Shown: positions 43,491 to 52,214 of the stretch, piece after piece
Position numbering within the stretch: position 1 is the stretch's first letter
How the letters are laid out: every line of letters starts with the position of its first letter
Source: an uncultured Bacillota bacterium
Lineage (GTDB): Bacteria; Bacillota; Clostridia; Christensenellales; Borkfalkiaceae
Length of the DNA stretch: 64,000 bases
NCBI GenBank assembly: GCA_949297575.1
Contig: CASFTB010000008.1
Span: 1 to 64,000, forward strand
Reading direction: 5' to 3'
Notes under the pieces: generated by a model
The model's database searches: none
What the model was told of the DNA's origin: nothing
Seen by the model: the letters and a program-made list of their open reading frames with translations, nothing else
Made by a program: the position numbers and the translations under genes

Positions 43491-44276
43491 ATGGAAGTTT
43501 GGAAGGCCGCCGTTTTGGGCGTGGTGCAGGGGCTGACGGAGTTTTTGCCCGTCTCTTCCAGCGGGCATCTGCTGCTCTTTGAGCGCATCCTCGGGGCGGA
43601 CACGGAGGGAGCAGATCTCTTCCTCGGCGTCATGCTGCACGCGGGCACGCTGCTCGCGGCGCTCGTCGCCCTCGGCCCGCGCATCCTCTTCCTTCTCCGT
43701 TCCGACCGCCGCCGTGTCCTCCTGCTGCTGGCGGCGACCATCCCTGCGGGCGTCGTCGGCATCTTTTTGGGGGACATCGTGGACGATGTTTTTTTCGGCG
43801 GGGAATGGCTGTGGGCGGCATTCCTTGCGACGGCGCTCCTGCTGTTGCTGAGTGCACGGCGCACGGGGAGGGGAGGCATGCTCCGCCCCCTGAACGCAAA
43901 GAGCGCCCTCGCCGTGGGCGGGGCGCAGGCGCTGGCCGTCATCCCCGGGCTCTCGCGCAGCGGCACCACCTTTGCGGCCGGCGTGCTGTGCGGCATGCCG
44001 CGTGCGGAGGCGGCGGAATTTTCCCTCCTGCTCGGCATCCCCGTCGTCGCGGGGGCGGTGCTCGCGGAGTGCTGCAAGGCGGCCGCGGGCGCCGTCAATA
44101 TGTCTGCCGTGTCCTGGCAGTGCCTTGCGGCGGGCGGCCTGTGCGCGGCGATCACGGGCTTTGTTTCCCTACGCCTTACGCTGCGTGCGGCGGCCTCCGG
44201 CAAGGTGTACCTGTTCGCCTTCTATCTCATCGCCCTGTCTGCGGCCCTTCTCGCCTTTCGTTTTTTTTCCTTCTGA
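43491..44276 (+). CDS. uppP: undecaprenyl-diphosphatase (UppP/BacA family)
   Basis: 261-residue integral membrane enzyme that converts undecaprenyl diphosphate to the monophosphate, recycling the lipid carrier for peptidoglycan and other wall polymers. Both family signatures are intact: QGLTEFLPVSSSGHL (about 14-28) with catalytic E and S/H residues, and PGLSRSGTT (about 151-159). Eight hydrophobic segments; length as usual. High-level expression of this family gives bacitracin tolerance. GGAGGGG precedes the ATG. Confidence 0.95.
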   Translation: MEVWKAAVLGVVQGLTEFLPVSSSGHLLLFERILGADTEGADLFLGVMLHAGTLLAALVALGPRILFLLRSDRRRVLLLLAATIPAGVVGIFLGDIVDDVFFGGEWLWAAFLATALLLLLSARRTGRGGMLRPLNAKSALAVGGAQALAVIPGLSRSGTTFAAGVLCGMPRAEAAEFSLLLGIPVVAGAVLAECCKAAAGAVNMSAVSWQCLAAGGLCAAITGFVSLRLTLRAAASGKVYLFAFYLIALSAALLAFRFFSF

Positions 44277-44347
44277 GCCGTTTCGCGCGCATAAAAGTAG
44301 GCGCGCCGCGACATACTGGAAGTATCTTGAACGGGAGGTATCGTGCA

Positions 44348-44497
44348 ATGAGGCTCAATTCCGGTGATACGGCGCCCGCGTCGGCAAACTACAAAGTGAT
44401 CGGCCCGGACGGGCAGGTCGTCGGCAGCGTGTATATGCGCGAGGGAGAGACGCTCCCTCCCACGCAGATGTCCGGGTGCCATTACGAGATGGAATAG
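44348..44497 (+). CDS. small YjzC-like protein
   Basis: 49 residues (NSGDTAPASANYKVIGPDGQ start, then EGETLPPTQMSG). The pattern of a G-x-x-A-P start, Y-K-V-x-G/D-P-D-G and E-G-x-x-x-P-P-T matches the short YjzC-like family of Firmicutes, of unknown function. GGGAGG lies 11 bases before the ATG, and a terminator follows within 15 bp. It may be cotranscribed with uppP (72 bp gap). Confidence 0.75.
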   Translation: MRLNSGDTAPASANYKVIGPDGQVVGSVYMREGETLPPTQMSGCHYEME

Positions 44498-44511
44498 ACC
44501 GAAAAGAGAAA

Positions 44512-44537
44512 GCGGCGGCTCGATGACGGGCCGCCGC
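44512..44537. terminator. hairpin between convergent small genes
   Basis: GCGGCGGC (44512-44519) pairs with GCCGCCGC (44530-44537); GTACTTTTC follows on the + strand and GCTTTCTCTTTTC on the minus strand. Confidence 0.7.
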
Positions 44538-44554
44538 CGTACTTTTCAGTGCGG

Positions 44555-45061
44555 TCATCCGCCGAACGGATGCCCGCAATTGTCGCAGAATTTCGCGTCC
44601 GGGTCGTTTTGCGTTCCGCACGCGGGGCATGTTTTTTGCAGGGCGGCGCCGCAGTTCTTGCAGAACTTGGCGTCCGCTTCGTTTTTCTCCCCGCAGGCAG
44701 GGCAGCCGATCCCTCCAGCAGTGCTCTCCTTCAACCCGTCGCGGGCAGCCTCGGCGATCGCCCGTACGCCCGGCTGCGATTCGCGGGCGGCCTCGTTGAA
44801 CACGGGCACGGATTCGTTTTTGGAATAGGTATCGATCTCCCGTTTGTACGCAAAGCGGAGCATGGCCGTGCCGACGGCCAGCGCCGGGAAGCCGATGAAG
44901 CAGCAGAAGAAGAGCGAGGGGAAGCCCCCGCCCGACATGGAGAAGAAAAAGCTCCCCAAACCGACGGCTGAGAGGATGACGCCCGCCGCCGTGATGGCGA
45001 TGCCCCCGATCTGAAGCGCGCGCTTTATGCGCCGATGTCTGTCATTTCTGTCCTTGTTCAT
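44555..45061 (-). CDS. membrane protein with double zinc ribbon
   Basis: 168 residues. Two membrane helices (about 18-40 and 48-70), a cytoplasmic helix, then two zinc ribbons at the C terminus: CPACGEKNEADAKFCKNCG (about 120-138) and a second CPACGTQNDPDAKFCDNCG. The tandem ribbon is common in Firmicute membrane proteins of unknown role, probably for protein or nucleic-acid contacts. The ribosome site before the ATG is poor. It is followed on the minus strand by nothing but the shared terminator. Confidence 0.8.
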   Translation of the reverse strand: MNKDRNDRHRRIKRALQIGGIAITAAGVILSAVGLGSFFFSMSGGGFPSLFFCCFIGFPALAVGTAMLRFAYKREIDTYSKNESVPVFNEAARESQPGVRAIAEAARDGLKESTAGGIGCPACGEKNEADAKFCKNCGAALQKTCPACGTQNDPDAKFCDNCGHPFGG

Positions 45062-45097
45062 GGTATCATGTCCGTTTATAAATACAGGGGACCGCCG

Positions 45098-45919
45098 TCA
45101 GCGGATATGGATCGCCGTACAGCGCGCCTTGCCTTCCATCACTTCGCGGATGGAATACTTCGCGTTGGCGATGAGCACCCGCGTGCCCTGGGCGGCGGCT
45201 TCCTTGATGTATTCAAGCTTTGCCTTTGCCCCGTTCGCGCCCTTGCGCGAGGCGCCGGAGCAATATTTTTTGTAGCTTTCTATGTTCTCCACGAGCTCGT
45301 AGGCGTCCTTGCCGGCGATCTCCTCGATGAGGGTAGAGGGGTCGGAAGGATCCGTATAGATGCCGTCCACGCCCGTGAAGATGAGCAGCGTCTCCGCCTT
45401 GACGAGGCAGGCGACGAGCGAAGCCGTCTCGTCGTTGTCGATGCATTCGTGTACGACCGCCTGCGATCTTGCGAGGGCGGAGATCTCCATGCGCCTGTTT
45501 TCGGATTGAGACACGGCGTCGTTGTAGTTGATGATGGGGATGGCGTTCTGCGCGCGGCAGCGCAGCAGCAGGGCGCGGATGTGCGCGCTCTTGACGGGGT
45601 CGTTGAAGTGATGGTGCTCGACGAGGATCTGCCGCACAGAGTACTTGCTGTCTACATACTGCCTGTACGTCTGCATGAGGATGGCCTGCCCCTGCGCGGC
45701 GTAATCCGCCTTGGATTCTTCGGTATCGGGCAACTCCTTTCCCGCGCGCATCATGTAGTCGAGGCGGCCGATCTCCGTTGCGCCGCTGGAGACCCAGATG
45801 TACCCGGGTTTGAGCTCGCGCGAGAGCCGCGCCACCCGCGTGTAGTCGATCATGTTGTCCTTTTTGTCGATGAGCGCCATCGAGCCGATCTTTCCGACCA
45901 GTTCCGTATCGAATTTCAT
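45098..45919 (-). CDS. amino-acid kinase, glutamate 5-kinase-like
   Basis: 273 residues, amino-acid-kinase fold. It shows the glutamate 5-kinase pattern: VGKIGSMALID at the start, VSSGATEIG, GQAILMQTYRQY, IPIINYNDAVS, DNDETASLVAC and a glycine-poor ASRKGANGAKAKLEY in place of the usual GTGGM-T-K. The first step of proline synthesis is the likely reaction. Odd points: no C-terminal PUA domain, no proA next to it, and the changed GTGGM-type motif, so another acyl-phosphate-forming kinase activity is possible. AGGAG precedes the ATG; transcribed alone. Confidence 0.75.
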   Translation of the reverse strand: MKFDTELVGKIGSMALIDKKDNMIDYTRVARLSRELKPGYIWVSSGATEIGRLDYMMRAGKELPDTEESKADYAAQGQAILMQTYRQYVDSKYSVRQILVEHHHFNDPVKSAHIRALLLRCRAQNAIPIINYNDAVSQSENRRMEISALARSQAVVHECIDNDETASLVACLVKAETLLIFTGVDGIYTDPSDPSTLIEEIAGKDAYELVENIESYKKYCSGASRKGANGAKAKLEYIKEAAAQGTRVLIANAKYSIREVMEGKARCTAIHIR

Positions 45920-45978
45920 AATTCTCCTGCATGAAAGGGCAGGGGCGGCACATACTGCCTGTGCGGCCCTTTTCTATC

Positions 45979-46007
45979 ATTATAAACTTTTTGGCCGCAA
46001 AAAGCAA
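45979..46007 (-). promoter_or_regulatory. promoter of the glutamate 5-kinase-like gene
   Basis: Minus-strand TTGCTT (46007-46002), 17-bp spacer, TATAAT (45984-45979), 59 bp before the start codon. Confidence 0.75.
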
Positions 46008-46019
46008 TTAAAATCGACC

Positions 46020-46442
46020 ATGAAAAGATCCACCCTGTTGCGGGCCGCCTGCGCCCTCTCTCTTTTGCTCGCGCTCCTGCCGCTGTGCTGCGGCTGCAGC
46101 GTCTCTGCGCTCTCTTCCCTGCGCGCCTTCGCAAAGCCGTATGAAGGGGAGTACGCCTGCGAATACGCCGCCTACGGCGGGCAGGACCTGCTCAGAGACT
46201 ACCGCGAGATCGTCCTGACCCTCGAAAACGGCACCTTCACGCTCACCGCCGTCCCGCACCGCGGCAAAGTGCGGCGTGCCCGCGGCAGGTACGAATACGA
46301 CGGCGAGGGGGAGACGATCGCTTTCCGCGCCGAGATCTTCGGAAAGGAGCGCCGCAGAGACCTTCCCTTCCGGAACGGGAAAATTTTCCTGGAGCAGAGC
46401 TTTGCGGGCAAAAAGCTGGTCATGCGCTTCGCGATGAAATAG
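46020..46442 (+). CDS. small secreted or lipid-anchored protein of unknown function
   Basis: 140 residues. The N terminus is a signal peptide (KRSTLLRAACALSLLLALL, then PLCCGCS) with a possible lipid-modified Cys near 24-26. The rest is a small beta-rich domain (EGEYACEYAAYGG ... LTLENGTFTLTAV ... GRYEYDGEGETIAF), resembling the lipocalin-like small domains found in clostridial lipoproteins. No ribosome site is evident and the gene is divergent from the kinase, whose promoter overlaps its leader. I do not recognise a named family. Confidence 0.6.
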   Translation: MKRSTLLRAACALSLLLALLPLCCGCSVSALSSLRAFAKPYEGEYACEYAAYGGQDLLRDYREIVLTLENGTFTLTAVPHRGKVRRARGRYEYDGEGETIAFRAEIFGKERRRDLPFRNGKIFLEQSFAGKKLVMRFAMK

Positions 46443-46462
46443 CGCCTCCGCGCACGAAAAAT

Positions 46463-46488
46463 GGCCCCGCGCCTGTAAGCGCGGGGCC
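46463..46488 (-). terminator. terminator after transketolase (also facing + strand)
   Basis: GGCCCCGCGC/GCGCGGGGCC, 10-bp stem; on the minus strand it runs into ATTTTTCG. Confidence 0.85.
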
Positions 46489-46504
46489 CGTGTATGTCCT
46501 TGCA

Positions 46505-48484
46505 TTATACTTTGTTGAGGGAACGGAAGGCCTTTTCGACCACGTTTTCCGCGGTGAAGCCGAACATCTCGAACAGTTTGTTCGCGGGGCCGGAGGCGCC
46601 GAATGTCGTCATGCCGATGATCTCGCCGCAGTCGCCCGCGTACTTGTACCAGGAGTAGGGGGATGCCGCTTCCACGCACACGCGCGCCTTCACTTCGGGA
46701 GGGAGCACTTCATCCCTGTATGCCTGCGGCTGCTTTTCGAATTCTTCGATGCAGGGCATGGAAACGACGCGCGCATCTACGCCCTTGCCTTTGAGCAGCT
46801 CCTTTGCCTGCATGCACTGTTCCACCTCGGAACCGCTGGCGATGAGCAGCACGTCGGGGGTCTCCTTGTCGCTGTCGGCGAGGATGTAGCCGCCCTTGAG
46901 CGCGTCGAGACCGGAGTTTTCGTATTGCGGCAGGTTCTGCCTCGTCAGCACGAGGCAGGTGGGGGCGGAACCCGTCAGCGCGGAGATCCACGCTGCCGCC
47001 GTCTCCTTGCCGTCCGCCGGGCGGAAAACCTTCATGCCGGGGATGGAGCGCAGCGCGATGAGCTGTTCTACGGGCTCGTGCGTGGGGCCGTCCTCGCCGA
47101 CGCCGATGGAGTCGTGGGTGAGGATATAGGTGACGGGCAGGTGCATGAGCGCGGAGAGGCGCATCGCATGCTTCATATAGTCGGAGAAGATGAAAAAGGT
47201 TGCGCAGTATGCCCGCAACCCGCCGTGCAGCTGCATGCCGTTTGTGATGGCGGCCATCGCGTGCTCGCGGATGCCGAAGTGCATATTCGAGCCGCTCTTG
47301 TCCGCGGCGCTGAAATCACCGCGCTTTTTCATGTTGGACTTGTTGGAAGGCGCGAGGTCTGCCGAGCCGCCGATGAGGTTGGGGAGCATGTCGGCGAGCT
47401 TGTTGAGCACGGCAAAGCTCGTGTTGCGCGTTGCGTCCGGCTTGGCAAATTCAAACAGAGACGCGTTGTTTTTGAGGTCGGGCAGCTCGCCGCTCATGTA
47501 CTGCCTGTACTGCGCCGCAAGGTCGGGGTATGCCGCCTCATATTCCTTGAACAGCCTCTTCCATTTGCCCTGGCGCGCGGCACCCTTGCGGGCGATGGCG
47601 CCGCAGTGCTCCGCGACCTCCGCAGGGATCTCGAAGGGCTCGCAGGTCCAGCCGAGGTTTTCCTTGAGCTTTTTGAGGTTCTCAACGCCGAGAGGGGCGC
47701 CGTGGCACTCGTGCGAACCGGCGAGGGGAGAGCCGTAGCCGATGACCGTCTTGCAGATGATGAGGGAGGGGCGCTCTGTGTCCGCCTTCGCCTTGCGCAC
47801 GGTGCGGCGCAGCAGATCGAGGTCGTTCGCGTCGTCCACTTTGAGCACCTGCCAGCCCTGCGCCTTGAAGCGCATGGCGACGTCCTCTTTGAAGGTGATG
47901 TCCGTATCGCCCTCGATGGTGATGTCGTTGTCGTCATAGAAGAGGATGAGCTTGCCCAGTTTGTGTGTACCCGCAAAGGAGCACGCCTCGTAGGAGATGC
48001 CCTCTTCGAGGCAGCCGTCGCCGCACAGCGCGTAGGTGTAGTGGTCGACGATGGGGAAGCCCTCGCGGTTGAAGGTGGCGGCGAGGTGCGCCTCCGCGAC
48101 CGCCATGCCGACGGCGTTGGCGATGCCCTGGCCGAGGGGGCCGGTCGTCGTCTCTATGCCGGGGGTGTGGCCGTATTCGGGGTGGCCGGGCGTCTTGTAT
48201 CCCAGCTGGCGAAAGTTCATCAGATCCTCTTTGGAGATATCGTATCCGAAGAGATAGAGCAGGGAATAGTTGAGCATGGAGCCGTGCCCTGCGGAGAGCA
48301 CGAACCTGTCTCTGTCATCCCACTTGGGATCCTTGGGGTTGAATTTGAGGAAGTCGGCGAAGATGGTGTACCCGATGGGGGCGCTGCCGAGGGGGAGCCC
48401 CGGGTGGCCGGAGTTCGCCTTCTGGATCGCCTCCGCGGAAAGCACGCGGATCGCATTTACTGTCTGTTCACGCACGTCGTTCAT
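46505..48484 (-). CDS. tkt: transketolase
   Basis: 659-residue thiamine-diphosphate enzyme moving two-carbon ketol units in the non-oxidative pentose phosphate pathway. Landmarks: NSGHPGLPLG, AGHGSMLNYSLLYL, GPLGQGIANAVGMA, the ThDP motif GDGCLEEGISYEA with the ending DDNDITIEG, and HDSIGVGEDGPTHEPVEQ in the second half. Full length with all three domains. It follows the phosphohexomutase by 39 bp in one operon, placing hexose and pentose phosphate interconversion together. AGGAG precedes the ATG. Confidence 0.96.
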   Translation of the reverse strand: MNDVREQTVNAIRVLSAEAIQKANSGHPGLPLGSAPIGYTIFADFLKFNPKDPKWDDRDRFVLSAGHGSMLNYSLLYLFGYDISKEDLMNFRQLGYKTPGHPEYGHTPGIETTTGPLGQGIANAVGMAVAEAHLAATFNREGFPIVDHYTYALCGDGCLEEGISYEACSFAGTHKLGKLILFYDDNDITIEGDTDITFKEDVAMRFKAQGWQVLKVDDANDLDLLRRTVRKAKADTERPSLIICKTVIGYGSPLAGSHECHGAPLGVENLKKLKENLGWTCEPFEIPAEVAEHCGAIARKGAARQGKWKRLFKEYEAAYPDLAAQYRQYMSGELPDLKNNASLFEFAKPDATRNTSFAVLNKLADMLPNLIGGSADLAPSNKSNMKKRGDFSAADKSGSNMHFGIREHAMAAITNGMQLHGGLRAYCATFFIFSDYMKHAMRLSALMHLPVTYILTHDSIGVGEDGPTHEPVEQLIALRSIPGMKVFRPADGKETAAAWISALTGSAPTCLVLTRQNLPQYENSGLDALKGGYILADSDKETPDVLLIASGSEVEQCMQAKELLKGKGVDARVVSMPCIEEFEKQPQAYRDEVLPPEVKARVCVEAASPYSWYKYAGDCGEIIGMTTFGASGPANKLFEMFGFTAENVVEKAFRSLNKV

Positions 48485-48523
48485 TTCGGTTTTCTCCTTT
48501 ATTATATAAAGATAGATATCTTT

Positions 48524-50059
48524 TTATTTTTCATTGCCGGTCGCCTCCGCGCGGGCGCGCAGCGGGGCGAGGTCTATCTTGTCTGCGTAGGGGGAGAGCA
48601 GCCGCAAGAGCTCCGCAGCGATGGTGCGGCAGCCGCCTTCCCGGTCGCTCTCGAAGTTTACGGGCACGATGGGCTCGTGCAGGCTCATGCGGATGAGCGC
48701 CCACCCGCTGCCGTGCGCGCCGTCGAAGTTGAGGCGCACGCCTTCATAGTTCTGCGGCGCAGGGGAAATCCCTTTCTCGTTCGCGACGGCAGCGCTCACG
48801 CCCTCGATGGCGACCTTTCCGCAGGCACGGAAATCTTTTTTGCCCTCTGCCGTGAAGGAGAGGCGCACTTCGACGGCCTCGCGCGGCTCGGGCAGATCGT
48901 CGATCAGGGCGGAAACATCTTTGCCCTCTTGCGCCAGCTGCGCGACGGAGACGAGGATGCGCGTCACCAGATAGGCGCCGTCGTCCAGAAAGTAATTCTC
49001 TTTGAGCGCCGCATGTCCGCTCGTCTCGATGGCGAGGGGCGCATATTCGCCCGCTTCGTTGAGCTCGACGGCCTTGTCGATGACGTTCCTGTAACCGCGC
49101 TTATAGCGGCAGTGCGTGCCGCCGCGGCTCTCGATGAACTTTGTCAGACCGTCCGAGGTGACGGAGTCCGTCACGATGGTGCCGGGCCGCTCGCGCAGGA
49201 GGATGGCGGAGATGAGCGCGATGAGGCGGTTGCGGTTGATCTCCTCGCCCTTCCCGTCCACGCAGCCCGCGCGGTCTACGTCCGTGTCGAAGATGATGCC
49301 GAAATCTGCGCCCGTCTCGCGCACGCGGTCGGAGATGCTCTTCATCGCTTTTTTGTCTTCGGGGTTGGGGATATGGTTGGGGAACCTGCCGTCCGGCTCG
49401 AGGAACTGGCTGCCCGAAACGTCCGCGCCCAGCGGCACGAGCACTTGCTCGGCATAGAAGCCGCCCGCGCCGTTGCCGGCGTCCACGACGATTTTCTTCC
49501 CTTCCAGAGGGCGCTCTTTGCCCGTCTTTTCGCGCACGAAGCGCACCAGCCCCGCGCTGTAGCGGCCTATGTAGCTCTCATCCCTGCGCGCACCGCTGCC
49601 CGTGCGCGCCCTGCCTTCGGCGGCGAGGGCGAGCAGGTCGTCGATGTCTTTGCCTTCCAGACCGCCCGCGGGGGTAAAGAATTTCAGTCCGTTTTTATTG
49701 TAGGGTAGGTGGCTGGCCGTGATCATGACGGACGCATCCGCCCCGATGTCCGCATCCTGCAGCAGCATGAACATGGAGGGAGTGGAGGACAGCCCCGTAA
49801 ACAGTACGTCGCACCCGCTTTCGAGCGCCGTACGGATGCAGCATTCCGAGATGCGCTGCGCGGACAGCCGCGAATCGTGCCCGACGGCGAGGGTCGGCCT
49901 CTCCTTGCCCGTCCGCTCCGCGAGGCGGAGGCAGAACGCCTTGATGATGCCGGCGACGGCCTCGTCCGTGAGGTTGACGGGTTCGCCCTGTACGCCTTCG
50001 AGGGCGACGCCGCGCACGTCCGTGCCGCTTTTGAGCTCTTTCCAGTCCCGCAGTTCCAT
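48524..50059 (-). CDS. phosphomannomutase/phosphoglucomutase family enzyme
   Basis: 511-residue alpha-D-phosphohexomutase. Catalytic phosphoserine S116 in TASHLPYNKNG, metal ligands D258, D260 and D262 in DTDVDR, sugar-binding loop near ETSGHAAL and the phosphate-binding RMSLHEPI at the C terminus. ETSGHAA differs from the ExSGE/H motif only slightly and suits glucose or mannose substrates. It supplies sugar 1-phosphates for wall polymers and glycogen. First gene of the operon with tkt. Confidence 0.9.
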   Translation of the reverse strand: MELRDWKELKSGTDVRGVALEGVQGEPVNLTDEAVAGIIKAFCLRLAERTGKERPTLAVGHDSRLSAQRISECCIRTALESGCDVLFTGLSSTPSMFMLLQDADIGADASVMITASHLPYNKNGLKFFTPAGGLEGKDIDDLLALAAEGRARTGSGARRDESYIGRYSAGLVRFVREKTGKERPLEGKKIVVDAGNGAGGFYAEQVLVPLGADVSGSQFLEPDGRFPNHIPNPEDKKAMKSISDRVRETGADFGIIFDTDVDRAGCVDGKGEEINRNRLIALISAILLRERPGTIVTDSVTSDGLTKFIESRGGTHCRYKRGYRNVIDKAVELNEAGEYAPLAIETSGHAALKENYFLDDGAYLVTRILVSVAQLAQEGKDVSALIDDLPEPREAVEVRLSFTAEGKKDFRACGKVAIEGVSAAVANEKGISPAPQNYEGVRLNFDGAHGSGWALIRMSLHEPIVPVNFESDREGGCRTIAAELLRLLSPYADKIDLAPLRARAEATGNEK

Positions 50060-50088
50060 GCGATCCTCCCAAGTATTGCTTTTCTCCC

Positions 50089-50117
50089 ATTATAACGCAA
50101 AACGGGCTTTTTTTCAA
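50089..50117 (-). promoter_or_regulatory. promoter of the hexomutase-transketolase operon
   Basis: Minus-strand TTGAAA (50117-50112), 17-bp spacer, TATAAT (50094-50089), 30 bp before the start codon. Confidence 0.7.
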
Positions 50118-50219
50118 GTCAATTGTGTAAGCATTATTTTCTTTTTTTTGTCTGAATGTTCAGCAGAAATGTTTCCGTACGGACATTTCCTAAAAAAGAT
50201 GCCGCGATTGTACATTGAG

Positions 50220-50248
50220 TTTACAAAACAGCGGGAATATGATATAAT
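50220..50248 (+). promoter_or_regulatory. promoter of the DegV pair
   Basis: TTTACA (50220-50225), 17-bp spacer, TATAAT (50243-50248), 46 bp before the start codon. Confidence 0.75.
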
Positions 50249-50294
50249 ACAACAGAGCGTACGAGGCGCTCAATTTCCGATAACAGAGGACGAT

Positions 50295-51185
50295 ATGAAC
50301 AAATTCATCGTGTCGACCGACTCCACGGCCGACCTCTATGCGGATTATATCCGCGCGCACGATGTCCGGCTCGCGCCGCTCACCTTCACCATCGAGAAGG
50401 ACGGCGCCGTGACCGAATATCAGGACAACTTTACCGAATACGCGCAGTACGTCGATTTCTTCGCGCAGCTGCGCAGGAAGGCGACCGCGCATACCTCCAT
50501 GCTCAACTACGACGCCCATTACAGCCACTTTCTGAAGATGGCGGAGGAGGGCGCGGGAGACGTGCTGCACTTTACCATTTCCAGCGGCCTCGCTTCCACC
50601 ATCAACGTGGCAAGGCAGGCGGCGGCGGACGTCAGAAAGCTGTACCCCGCCTTCAACCTCCGCGTCGTCGACTCGCTCGCGGCGACCATCGGGCAGGGCG
50701 AGCTCGTATATGAGGCGGTGCGCCTGCGCGACGCGGGGAAGACGCTTGACGAGGCCTACGACGCCGTCAGCGCGCTGCCCCTGCATATCCAGTACGTGAT
50801 CGCCGCGAACGACCTGTTTTATCTGCAAAGGGGCGGCAGGGTCTCCGCCGCGGCGGCGCTGGTCGGCTCCGCGCTCGGCGTCAAGCCTATCCTTTCCTTT
50901 ACGCAGGACGGAAAGCTCTCCGTCATCGACAAGGTGCGCGGCATGAAGAAGGTCTTTGCCTACGCCCTCGAAAAGATGGAAAAATTCAACCCCGTCGAGG
51001 AGGGGCGCGTCATCCACATCGTGCATACGGATGCGGAAAAGGACGCCGCAGAGCTCGCCGAAAAGATAGAAGAGCGCTGGCACTTCCGTCCCGAAGTCAC
51101 CATTATGGGGCCCGTCATCGGGACGCACGTGGGGCCGGGCGCCGTCGCCGTCATCTGGAAGACGGCGGAGACCAGGCAGGACTGA
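50295..51185 (+). CDS. DegV family fatty-acid-binding protein (copy 1)
   Basis: 296 residues, full DegV length. DegV (FakB-like) proteins hold a fatty acid for phosphorylation by FakA-type kinase or carry acyl chains. Signatures: STDSTADL near residue 7 and the loop with HTSMLNYDAHYS, ISSGLASTINVA (serine that touches the carboxylate), VDSLAATIGQG, and the C-terminal TIMGPVIGTHVGPGAVAV. No fakA is in view. ATG 50295 follows AGAGGACG; a tandem paralogue begins 10 bp after the stop. Confidence 0.93.
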   Translation: MNKFIVSTDSTADLYADYIRAHDVRLAPLTFTIEKDGAVTEYQDNFTEYAQYVDFFAQLRRKATAHTSMLNYDAHYSHFLKMAEEGAGDVLHFTISSGLASTINVARQAAADVRKLYPAFNLRVVDSLAATIGQGELVYEAVRLRDAGKTLDEAYDAVSALPLHIQYVIAANDLFYLQRGGRVSAAAALVGSALGVKPILSFTQDGKLSVIDKVRGMKKVFAYALEKMEKFNPVEEGRVIHIVHTDAEKDAAELAEKIEERWHFRPEVTIMGPVIGTHVGPGAVAVIWKTAETRQD

Positions 51186-51195
51186 GGAGGTACAC

Positions 51196-52089
51196 ATGAA
51201 AGAGTTTATCATCTCCTCCGATTCCACCTGTGACCTGTACAGCGACTACATCGCGGAGCACGACCTTCGCGTCGTGCCGCTGCACTATACCATGGAAGAG
51301 AACGGCGTCCTCACCGAAGGCGTCGACGCGTTCACCGAATACGGGCAGTACATCGACTTCTACAAAAAGCTGCGCGCTGGCGGCTTTTCCCGCACGTCCA
51401 TGCTCAATTATGACGCGCATTACAGGCATTTTGAAGCACTGGCAAAGGAAGGGGCGGAGGAAGTGATCCACGTCTCCCTCTCGGGCGGGCTTTCGCCTAC
51501 GGCGAACGTGGCTGCGCAGGCGGCGAAGGACATCGGCGAAAAGTACCCTTCCTGCAAGATCTATCCCGTCGATTCGCTCGCGGCGACCATCGGGCAGGGC
51601 GCGCTCGTGCGCGAGGCGGTGCGCCTGCGCGGGGAGGGCAAGGGCGCGGCGGAGACCGCGCGCGCCATCGCGGACATGCCCCTGCATATCCAATACGCCA
51701 TCATCGCCAACGACCTGTACTATCTCAAGCGGGGCGGCAGGGTCTCCGCCGTCGCCGCGGCGGCGGGCACGCTGCTCGGCATCAAGCCCGTGCTCTCCTT
51801 CACGCGGGAGGGTAAGCTCACCGTCCTGAATAAGTGCAGGGGGATCAAGAAGGCCTTTGCCGGCGCCCTCGCCAAGATGGAGAAGATCAACCCCGTCGAA
51901 GAGGGCCGCATGATCCGCATCGTGCATACCGACAACGAGAAGGACGCCACAGAACTCGCAGACATGGTAGAGGCGCGCTGGCATTTCCGTCCCGAGATCT
52001 CCGTCATGGGGCCGGTCATCGGCTCGCACGTGGGGCCGGGCGCCGTCGCCGTCATCTGGCTGACGAAGGAGCTGCGCAGCGACGGCTGA
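51196..52089 (+). CDS. DegV family fatty-acid-binding protein (copy 2)
   Basis: 297 residues, collinear with the previous gene and sharing long identical stretches (VDSLAATIGQG, MPLHIQYAIIANDLYYL, GPVIGSHVGPGAVAVIW). The lipid-carboxylate serine region reads SLSGGLSPTANVA instead of ISSGLASTINVA, so the bound acyl chain may differ. TGAGGAGG precedes the ATG. Cotranscribed with copy 1. Confidence 0.93.
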   Translation: MKEFIISSDSTCDLYSDYIAEHDLRVVPLHYTMEENGVLTEGVDAFTEYGQYIDFYKKLRAGGFSRTSMLNYDAHYRHFEALAKEGAEEVIHVSLSGGLSPTANVAAQAAKDIGEKYPSCKIYPVDSLAATIGQGALVREAVRLRGEGKGAAETARAIADMPLHIQYAIIANDLYYLKRGGRVSAVAAAAGTLLGIKPVLSFTREGKLTVLNKCRGIKKAFAGALAKMEKINPVEEGRMIRIVHTDNEKDATELADMVEARWHFRPEISVMGPVIGSHVGPGAVAVIWLTKELRSDG

Positions 52090-52116
52090 AAAAAACGTAA
52101 AAGGGCGCAAAATATA

Positions 52117-52167
52117 TTGTCTTAATCGCAAAAATATGGTATACTTTCAGGAGGTACCATATTTTTG
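52117..52167 (+). promoter_or_regulatory. proS promoter inside a 13-bp inverted repeat
   Basis: TTGTCT (52117-52122), 17-bp spacer, TATACT (52140-52145). The perfect repeat CAAAAATATGGTA (52129-52141) and its complement (52155-52167) flanks the -10, and the loop contains AGGAGG. It may be an operator; if read through from the DegV genes it would form a terminator-like hairpin. No T-box motif was found. Confidence 0.65.
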
Positions 52168-52214
52168 TTTTATCGTGCGTAAGCCGCCGCAGGGCGCCGC
52201 ACGCAGGAGGGGTC

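Noticed and set aside
52090-52214. T-box riboswitch before proS
   Set aside because: No specifier loop or T-box TGGN-containing antiterminator is visible in the short leader.
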